A stretch of 56,565 nt of DNA, taken from Desulfocapsa sp. (lineage in GTDB: Bacteria; Desulfobacterota; Desulfobulbia; Desulfobulbales; Desulfocapsaceae). Positions 18,301 to 23,849 of the stretch are shown one piece after another. The stretch covers positions 1 through 56,565 of the forward strand of contig JAFLJS010000018.1 of the NCBI GenBank assembly GCA_022712895.1, given 5' to 3'. The notes under the pieces are model-generated. The model worked only from the letters and a program-made list of their open reading frames with translations. It had not been told where the DNA came from and did no database searches. Positions within the stretch are counted from its first letter, which is position 1; each line of letters begins with the position of its first letter. Both the position numbers and the translations under genes were made by a program.

Positions 18301-18988
18301 AACTTCCAATCTGATTCTTGAACGTGAGGCGGATAATCTTGCCGAAGGTCACTATGTTGTCTTGGTCGTGCAGGATAATGGTCCCGGAATTAGTGATGAT
18401 GATATTAAGCATATCTTTGAACCATTTTACAGTAAAAAAATAATGGGTAGAAGCGGTACTGGTCTAGGTCTTACTGTTGTCTGGAATACTGTGGAAGACC
18501 ACAGTGGACAGATACGTGTGGAAAGCAGTGACAGTGGAACACGTTTTATCCTCTTTTTCCCGGTCAGCACAGAAAGTGTGAGTTGTGATGAAAATCACCA
18601 GGCAGAGAGTGTGAAAACAACGAAAGGCGAGCACATTTTAGTGGTGGACGATGAGCTGTTACTGCGAAAAATAGCTAGTCGAATACTTCTGGAATTGGGA
18701 TACGAGGTTAGTGCAGTAGCCTCCGGTGAGGAGGCTATTATGTTTGTAAAAGACAAACCAGTGGATCTACTCGTTATTGATATGCTGATGACCCCGGGAA
18801 TCACAGGACGTAAAACGTATGAGCAGATCTTGGACATGTATCCAGAGCAGAAGGCGATTGTTACCAGTGGCTACTCTGAGAGTGACGATGTCAAGAGTAC
18901 GTTGAAACTTGGTGCCAGCGGATTTATTAAAAAACCATATTCAATTGATCAGCTTGGGAACGCTGTTAAGGACGCCCTTGAAAGGTAA
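15350..18988 (+). CDS. Hybrid sensor histidine kinase: three Cache-like segments, HAMP, two PAS, HisKA, HATPase, REC
   Basis: 1212 residues. A TM helix at about 24-46 and a second at about 493-515 bound a large periplasmic sensor with three similar segments (GYFFIHSG near 165, NYFFIYGYDHKVVAHP near 275, GYLFIVDN near 392), each with the hydrophobic-strand plus HP signature of Cache domains. HAMP follows (about 515-570), then PAS domains at about 585-705 and 710-840. His854 in GGVAHDLNNIL is the phosphorylated residue. HATPase boxes are NLITNAMEAIKGKG, DNGPGIS and GTGLGL. A receiver follows with Asp1144 (LLVIDMLMTPG). It senses a small periplasmic ligand, probably an organic acid, and signals by phosphorelay. 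No separate response regulator is adjacent; the Tad locus starts 138 bases downstream. Confidence 0.9.
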   Translation: MIGILPSFRGRSKGFVIQVKIFYKSMLAVSVIILAYTLALLLVVLPNVERSTQSLEEKTGKEVLDKVTLVTKNMQADLVVFQKNALQHHKTELKSLTDSFWSIVQTKYEQSQLGNIGAILEKRGNDLKNELSLFYNKNKDRMSPEELKQAIISYMDIVRYDNGSGYFFIHSGTTVVEHPIYPDFKGRDFGHLQDSQGVFFIREFHNLCKGNGSGTLHYKWKHAKTKEIEDKVAFVFAFEPFDWIIGTTASVNDLQEGLKEDIIYLANKIRYDVDNYFFIYGYDHKVVAHPHLEKGFDFSLVRDSHGALIVPPMVTVAREHGEGYTQYWWKKDINKDETFEKLTFSKDFPNWQMVISTGTYIDDIKKEVAKRKAELIEELRLIMKQTKIGKSGYLFIVDNESTMIIHPNEYMQGKHTGGMKNPVTGNFIFDDTKNAGHTGQPMYGKWDRPDDKGNYVYDKVFWVNYVPGFQWYIVASTYTSDFQETSKELRYEIWVLGFSILLLAFFVSFLFFKYLLRPVSTLSVLASQVTKGDYSVRSHLQRNDEFGVLSNEFNAMVDTIEDNIRNLDKNIAEKTQEIEEHNKVFETLFYESNDGILLIQDGQFIDCNRAAYQMLQFDSKSELIAAHPSDISPDRQPDGQNSKEKADSVMALALQNGTNRFEWVHQCKDGSETWFEVVLTRISIEDNTVIHAVWRDINEKKAAEKILQKTLDELSAIMDAIDYGVLFMDDHLRVRVANQAFRDIWKIPETFIVEHPSFRELMEFNRHNELYVVAADDFEQYMDAREAAVRRGTIAPVSLERRDGSVLQYQCVVLPDGWRMLTYFDITELKNTQEQLARAQKMEAIGVMAGGVAHDLNNILSGIVSYPELLLMQLPKSSKFRKPIEEIKESGERAATVVADLLTVARGVASIREPHDMHVLVQEYFESPEYKKLLTLHSDVTCTECFEATDSVISCSPIHIKKAVMNLITNAMEAIKGKGQVQVLTSNLILEREADNLAEGHYVVLVVQDNGPGISDDDIKHIFEPFYSKKIMGRSGTGLGLTVVWNTVEDHSGQIRVESSDSGTRFILFFPVSTESVSCDENHQAESVKTTKGEHILVVDDELLLRKIASRILLELGYEVSAVASGEEAIMFVKDKPVDLLVIDMLMTPGITGRKTYEQILDMYPEQKAIVTSGYSESDDVKSTLKLGASGFIKKPYSIDQLGNAVKDALER

Positions 18989-18995
18989 AGAAAAG

Positions 18996-19018
18996 TTTTC
19001 ATTTTCATTTTCATTTTC
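18996..19018. repeat. Hexanucleotide tandem repeat TTTTCA, about 3.8 copies, before the pilin gene
   Basis: Three perfect TTTTCA units plus a partial one lie about 110 bases before the Flp pilin start, inside the 138-base gap after the kinase gene. Such a repeat can change copy number and alter promoter spacing, but the tract is short. Confidence 0.5.
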
Positions 19019-19126
19019 TTTTTGGCTTTGATATTTTCATGTGATAGAGTTGTGTAGCAGGACAAAACGAAGATAAACCCTTATTTTAATTTCGATCCTT
19101 TTTTATTCCAGCAGGAGGAATATCCC

Positions 19127-19393
19127 ATGAAACTACTCAAAAACCAATCTGGACAGGGAATGACAGAGTACATCATTATCGTCGCTGTCATCGCTTTGGC
19201 TGGTATTGCCGCTTTTTCATATTTTGGCAAGACAGTTCGCAACCAGACAGCTGCCATGAGTGAATCCCTGGCTGGTGACGCAACAAAAGCCGACGCATCA
19301 ACCAAAGATGCCGGAAAAAGTGCCGATGCTGCTCAGACAGAAGGAGGGGCAGATGTAAACCTGAAGGATTATGTTGATCGTCAGAAAAAATAA
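19127..19393 (+). CDS. flp: Flp/type IVb pilin
   Basis: 88 residues, the major-subunit candidate of the Tad pilus. A short basic leader (MKLLKNQSG) precedes QGMTEYIIIVAVIALAGIAAF. The Glu-Tyr pair at positions 14-15 fits the Flp rule G/XXXXEY, predicting prepilin cleavage after Gly9. The hydrophobic helix is followed by an Ala/Lys/Asp-rich tail (about residues 45-88), longer and more polar than in classic 50-60 residue Flp pilins. A strong AGGAGG site precedes the ATG. A hairpin separates it from the next gene, which may favour higher pilin mRNA levels. Confidence 0.88.
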   Translation: MKLLKNQSGQGMTEYIIIVAVIALAGIAAFSYFGKTVRNQTAAMSESLAGDATKADASTKDAGKSADAAQTEGGADVNLKDYVDRQKK

Positions 19394-19424
19394 TAATTAT
19401 TCCGCATTCCTCGGCAGATAGGGA

Positions 19425-19460
19425 CGTACCTGCCATTCATTACTACTAACCTCAGGTACG
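19425..19460 (+). promoter_or_regulatory. 8-bp inverted repeat after the pilin gene
   Basis: CGTACCTG (19425-19432) and CAGGTACG (19453-19460) are exact inverse repeats with a 20-base loop between the pilin and the next tad gene. There is no T-run, so it is more likely an mRNA-stabilising or processing hairpin than a full terminator. Confidence 0.45.
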
Positions 19461-19470
19461 ATCGAAGATA

Positions 19471-21672
19471 ATGAAATCTGTTAACCAGTCAGGGCAAGCA
19501 TCTGTGTTTGTAATTGCCTTGATTGGTATTGTCCTTGTCAGTACCATTTTTCTCTATCAGTCCGGACGCCTTACCAGTGAAAAGATGCAGCTTCAAAACG
19601 CTGCTGATGCCGCTGCCTTTGGTGCTTCTACTCTAGAAGCACGCTCTCTCAACTTTGCTGCATATACCAACCGTGCCATGGTCGCCAATGAAGTGGCTGT
19701 GGGGCAGATGGTCGGTATGCTCTCCTTTGTCGATGAACTTAAAACCACGGGGGAATATATAGACGTCTATGCTGGTATCCTGGAAGTTGCCACAAGCTGG
19801 TTATTTTTAATAATTGGTCCTGGAGATGTAATAGAAGGAATTATCACTGTCATAGTTGAAATCATGGAAAATATCGGTACAACTATCACGGAGGTAGGGG
19901 AGGAGGCTGAACAGGCCATGGCTCTAATTGCCTCTCCGGTCATTCGCGGTCTCTCCATGATCAACACTGTTTATAGTATCAGCCAGACTGCTTATCATGG
20001 GGCAACCATTGTTCTGGTAACCACGAATATTTTCCAGAGTATTGAGGACAATGTCCCCGGTACCACTTCTTTCAATATGATCAATCTCTTTGATCCCGAT
20101 AAACCCGGCGCGCATCTTTCCGACCTTGGAGTTCTTGCGCTCGTCGGGCACATCCCCTCTTATTGGCAGGGTTATACAAAAAGATACACGCCATCAAAAC
20201 AGAAGAAAAAAAAGAAATCAGAAGAGGATAAAGAGAAAGAAAAAGAAGATCAGGAGTTGTTATCCAAATATGAAAGGCTGATAAAACAAGATAGAGAAAG
20301 GATTGCAAAAGATCAGAAAGTTTTAGGAAAAGATGAGGGGAAATATAATGTTGCCCTTAAAAAAGTGAAGACAGACCAAGAAAAAGTTGAGACTGAAAAG
20401 AAAAAATGCGCTGTACTCAAGCAGAAATGGCAGGGGAATGAGACCAAGGAAAACTTAGATAATTATAATAACTGTGAACAGCGATTGACAGAAGACAAGC
20501 TCACTCTGAAAGAGGACGAAGATGCTTTGAAAGAAGCAGAGCAAACCCGAGAAACACATAGGGTAAAGCTAAAGAAAGACCAGGCAACACTGGCACGTCA
20601 CCAAAAACAACTTTCCGACGAAGAGGCATATGAAGCGGACGAGGAGAAAGAGGAGCAGAAAAAGGAGACCGGAGGACAAGGTAAAAATCCGGGGATGAAG
20701 CGAATGGCAGCCACTATCAGGGAAGCGCGTGACCCATTCAGTAGTGGCGGCCCTCCGATTTGGGATAAAGATATCTTCAATATGAACTATAAATTCAGTA
20801 ATCGTGACTGGAAGTTCGGCATTGGATTTGATAAGGATATCCATGTTGGGCCCATCCATTTTGGACATTTAGGGTTTTTCACCGGTCTGGATAGTAAAGG
20901 AGGTTCCGAATTACGCTATAAAGGTGATAACTACGGCTGGTCCGGGCTGGATACTTCTGTTATTGAAGCCAAACTGACCATCATAGGCTATCCTATTGAA
21001 CTGGCCATCCCTACCGGAGGCGGTGGCTATCAGGCTGCCAGCAGTCCCAAAGATGAGGCACTGGGGCTTGGCAATGTACTCACCGTTCTTGATATGCCCC
21101 CCACCCTTGGCTACTACGGGCAACCCAAAATATATGGAGAGGCAGGATACCCGTACGGTCGTTGGCTTTCTTGGGAAGGTGCGGCCGTTGAGCTTGAAGA
21201 AAATGTCATAGAAGGCAGCCCCTATTCTGGCCTTAAGCCATATAGGGATATGGCGAAAATGGATCAAAAAAAATCTAAATACACCATGCCTTTTGCCGCA
21301 CCTTTTTTTCTTGTGGGAGTGGTCAGGACATATAAGGACATTAACAAAACAGGCCCTAAATTCAGTGGTAACCTTAACCTTCTTACAGAGAACTCCGATA
21401 TTGATCGCATCGGAGCCATAGCCAAATCAGAGCTCTATTTTGACCGTCCTACTGACTTGAATTATTTTTTACGCCACGATAAAAAAACTGAAAAAGCGAA
21501 TGTGTTCAGTCCATTCTGGCAAGCAAGGCTTGCCAAAACAAGTGATCTGGATCGTTTCCTTGCCATGGCTATACAACATAAAAAAATATGGCTTGCCAAC
21601 CATGATGCTGAAAAAGTTCCAGGACTGGAAGCACTCAAAAAAGAACTGGAGAAGATACTGAATCTTTTTTGA
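19471..21672 (+). CDS. TadG-like protein (Tad-domain N-terminus) with long charged coiled coil
   Basis: 733 residues. The N-terminus (NQSGQASVFVIALIGIVLVSTIFLYQSG, then LQNAADAAAFGAS) matches the Putative Flp pilus-assembly TadG-like N-terminal domain: a single membrane anchor with the product outside the inner membrane. Residues about 245-405 are an extreme Lys/Glu/Gln-rich stretch (EEDKEKEKEDQEL, TDQEKVETEKKK) with heptad character, predicted as a coiled coil. A further 330 residues without a recognised domain follow. TadG/TadE-type minor pseudopilins are thought to shape or anchor the pilus; the coiled coil is not usual. The stop is 2 bases before the next gene. Confidence 0.78.
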   Translation: MKSVNQSGQASVFVIALIGIVLVSTIFLYQSGRLTSEKMQLQNAADAAAFGASTLEARSLNFAAYTNRAMVANEVAVGQMVGMLSFVDELKTTGEYIDVYAGILEVATSWLFLIIGPGDVIEGIITVIVEIMENIGTTITEVGEEAEQAMALIASPVIRGLSMINTVYSISQTAYHGATIVLVTTNIFQSIEDNVPGTTSFNMINLFDPDKPGAHLSDLGVLALVGHIPSYWQGYTKRYTPSKQKKKKKSEEDKEKEKEDQELLSKYERLIKQDRERIAKDQKVLGKDEGKYNVALKKVKTDQEKVETEKKKCAVLKQKWQGNETKENLDNYNNCEQRLTEDKLTLKEDEDALKEAEQTRETHRVKLKKDQATLARHQKQLSDEEAYEADEEKEEQKKETGGQGKNPGMKRMAATIREARDPFSSGGPPIWDKDIFNMNYKFSNRDWKFGIGFDKDIHVGPIHFGHLGFFTGLDSKGGSELRYKGDNYGWSGLDTSVIEAKLTIIGYPIELAIPTGGGGYQAASSPKDEALGLGNVLTVLDMPPTLGYYGQPKIYGEAGYPYGRWLSWEGAAVELEENVIEGSPYSGLKPYRDMAKMDQKKSKYTMPFAAPFFLVGVVRTYKDINKTGPKFSGNLNLLTENSDIDRIGAIAKSELYFDRPTDLNYFLRHDKKTEKANVFSPFWQARLAKTSDLDRFLAMAIQHKKIWLANHDAEKVPGLEALKKELEKILNLF

Positions 21673-21674
21673 TA

Positions 21675-22622
21675 ATGTCCCTATACCAAAACAGAACTAT
21701 AAGGAGCCAGCGAGGCCAGGCAGCGACAGAATTTATTATCGCTTCGGTCTTTCTCCTCGTTCCTCTTTTTCTCACTATTCCGATACTGGGAAAATATATA
21801 GACATCAAACATGCCGCCATTAATCAGGCGCGTTTTGAAGCGTGGGAGTATACGGTATGGGACGGCCCCAATGAATACATCAAAAATGATATCAAAAGCA
21901 ACCAAAGTGCAGGGAAACGACAATACCTGGATACTCGGAATAGGGGGCTGAAATATTATTTCAGTGACCCGACCTCTGCCACGTACGGCACATCACAGGC
22001 ACGTTTTGAGTTAAATCCTCTGTGGGTAGACCATAGGGGGGATTCTCTCTTTACTTCAAGCAATATTCTCAGCGGGGCAATCACAGAAGAGAAAACTCCC
22101 GATGGCCTAAGGGGGGTTTTAGACTTTGTCCTTGAAGCTATAAGCTTTGTTTTTAAAATATTTGGTGACCTCATGAAACTTGTACATGTCGATGCAAAGT
22201 TTGATGCACTGTACACAAAGGGTTATTTCACGTCCAACGTGGATATTAAACTCCGTTCCCTCGACAACATTCTGCCGCAGTATTCTCTGGCTGAAGTTAA
22301 GCCTAGCGACAGCATTACTCCTCTTGAAATGCATGCCCAAGCTGCTGTGCTCACCAATGGCTGGAACGCAGGAAGTTCTGAAAATGCTACTGCTGAAAGT
22401 CGTGGGCTGGTTGTTACCGCAGTCCTCAAACCTGTTTCAGATACCATTAATGGTGTTGTCAGCGGATTAAACGACTTGGCGTCCCGTGTTCCTGGGCTTG
22501 AAATAAAAGTTCCTTCCCTTCCTGATTTTGGCTATGTGGAAGATGATCTGATCCCCTACGAACACCTGGAAGGTAACGGTAAGGAATTACGGGATAAGTT
22601 AGGGGTGTACTATTATGAATAG
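21675..22622 (+). CDS. TadE/TadG-like pseudopilin
   Basis: 315 residues from the ATG at 21675 (an upstream TTG at 21669 overlaps the preceding stop). A basic leader ends in SQRGQAATEFIIASVFLLVPLFLTIPIL, a class III-like prepilin signal with the conserved Glu, followed by AAINQARFEAWEYTVW as in TadE-like proteins. The rest is a periplasmic domain without a recognised fold. It probably acts as a minor pilus component. It overlaps the next gene by 8 bases, within the Tad operon. Confidence 0.75.
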   Translation: MSLYQNRTIRSQRGQAATEFIIASVFLLVPLFLTIPILGKYIDIKHAAINQARFEAWEYTVWDGPNEYIKNDIKSNQSAGKRQYLDTRNRGLKYYFSDPTSATYGTSQARFELNPLWVDHRGDSLFTSSNILSGAITEEKTPDGLRGVLDFVLEAISFVFKIFGDLMKLVHVDAKFDALYTKGYFTSNVDIKLRSLDNILPQYSLAEVKPSDSITPLEMHAQAAVLTNGWNAGSSENATAESRGLVVTAVLKPVSDTINGVVSGLNDLASRVPGLEIKVPSLPDFGYVEDDLIPYEHLEGNGKELRDKLGVYYYE

Positions 22623-23328
22623 TAGTCTCAGCAAGAGAAGTAATTTCTGGAGATTACAGGTGCCTCTATTGTTTTCGATTCTCTTTGCAATCAGTAACGC
22701 AGCCCAGGCAGCACCTGAAGAATTTCCCGTTCCAAGTTGGCTGCGCGTGGTTCCTGTAAGTGACAAAATGATCATCAACGGGATTCCATCACGGGTGCAG
22801 CATTTTGAAGCCTACAAGAAAGTAGATGAACTTCTGGAGTTCTATCAAAAACAGTGGAACGATAGTACCTCAGAAACCCCGGGGTACAGGACGGCTCAGG
22901 TTGCTCCCTGGCATATTATCTCAAGACTGGACGGCTCTTACCTCTACACTGTTCAGGTCCAGCAGGATGGTGCGTTTAGTATTCGAGGGTACCTGGCCAT
23001 TGCTGACTTGAAGGCAATGAAGAATACTCTGAAAAATGGCAAGGTGGTACCTCGAATGAGTGGCAGTGAAATTATCAATGATGTTACGAGCTTTGATCCC
23101 GGGAAAAAAGGACGTACCCTGATGCTCGTTAATAGATATTCTGCTACCAGCAACAGCAGCTTTTATCGGAACTATTATCTTGAAAGAGGCTGGGCAGCAA
23201 TAATGGACACGAGTAGTGAAGAGGCATTTATTCTGGTGTTTAGAAAGCAAAAAGAAGAGACCCATCTGGTTATTAACAGTATTCAGGGTTCAACTCAGAT
23301 CGTCATGAATATTATTGAAGGAATATGA
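22615..23328 (+). CDS. Secreted protein of unknown function in the Tad operon
   Basis: 237 residues, not recognised. A signal peptide is clear (LQVPLLFSILFAISNAAQA, cleavage after AQA near residue 33). The mature part (VPSWLRVVPVSDKMIINGIPSRVQHFEAYK and later SFYRNYYLERGWAAIMDT) looks like a globular periplasmic alpha/beta protein with no cysteines visible. It overlaps the genes on both sides by a few bases (8 upstream, ATGA downstream), so it is tightly coupled to the pseudopilin genes and probably serves pilus assembly. Confidence 0.7.
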   Translation: MNSSLSKRSNFWRLQVPLLFSILFAISNAAQAAPEEFPVPSWLRVVPVSDKMIINGIPSRVQHFEAYKKVDELLEFYQKQWNDSTSETPGYRTAQVAPWHIISRLDGSYLYTVQVQQDGAFSIRGYLAIADLKAMKNTLKNGKVVPRMSGSEIINDVTSFDPGKKGRTLMLVNRYSATSNSSFYRNYYLERGWAAIMDTSSEEAFILVFRKQKEETHLVINSIQGSTQIVMNIIEGI

Positions 23329-23720
23329 GTTCCATGAAAACACTTATAAACATGCTACCAGCCGATGTTTTTCACAATGAAGAGGGCCAGTCTGCAGTTG
23401 AATACCTGGTGATTTGTACAGCATTGGTAACCATGCTCCTGATTTCATCATCCCAGGATAGTCTGTATAATATTATGAGTCACACCATGCAGGATAAGTA
23501 CAAAAGTTATGCATTCGGTGTGTCGATTTCTGATCCGCCAAGTAAACAATTTGATGATACGGTAAAAGAGGACGCTGATAAAGTAAAAGAAGTACTCAAT
23601 ATCCTAGGAGAGATTAGGGCACTCGTTTCACATATGATCCTTCCTGACATCTTGCATGGAAAGATGCCTTCCACGGACTCAATAAAGCAATTTGCTTCCC
23701 TGGTAAAGTCTCTTTTTTGA
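23325..23720 (+). CDS. Small pilin-like protein
   Basis: 131 residues. After an unusually long leader (about 20 residues, FHNEEGQSAVEYLVICTALVTML) it carries the Gly plus Glu-Tyr signature of type IVb pilins, as in the Flp gene of this locus, then a TM helix and a short polar domain (about 80 residues). It is a candidate minor pilin or second pilin. The start overlaps the previous stop as ATGA. It ends 129 bases before cpaB; that gap is A/T-rich and may hold a second promoter. Confidence 0.7.
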   Translation: MSSMKTLINMLPADVFHNEEGQSAVEYLVICTALVTMLLISSSQDSLYNIMSHTMQDKYKSYAFGVSISDPPSKQFDDTVKEDADKVKEVLNILGEIRALVSHMILPDILHGKMPSTDSIKQFASLVKSLF

Positions 23721-23849
23721 GTTGTAATGGATTTATGCCAGAAGATTATTTTTGCGAAACGGTAACTAATATTTGTAATTTTGCCAGATATATGCATCAT
23801 AATTAAAAACTATTTTTAAACTTCACTCTAAAAAAAATGACTCCTGACC

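Noticed and set aside
20569-20868. Reverse frame opposite the coiled-coil gene, hydrophobic in translation
   Set aside because: Lys/Glu codons (AAR/GAR) read as Phe/Leu/Ser on the other strand, giving a false membrane-like protein.
22180-22470. Alternative forward frame inside the TadE/TadG-like gene
   Set aside because: It lies wholly within a gene with a clear pilin-like N-terminus and has no features of its own.
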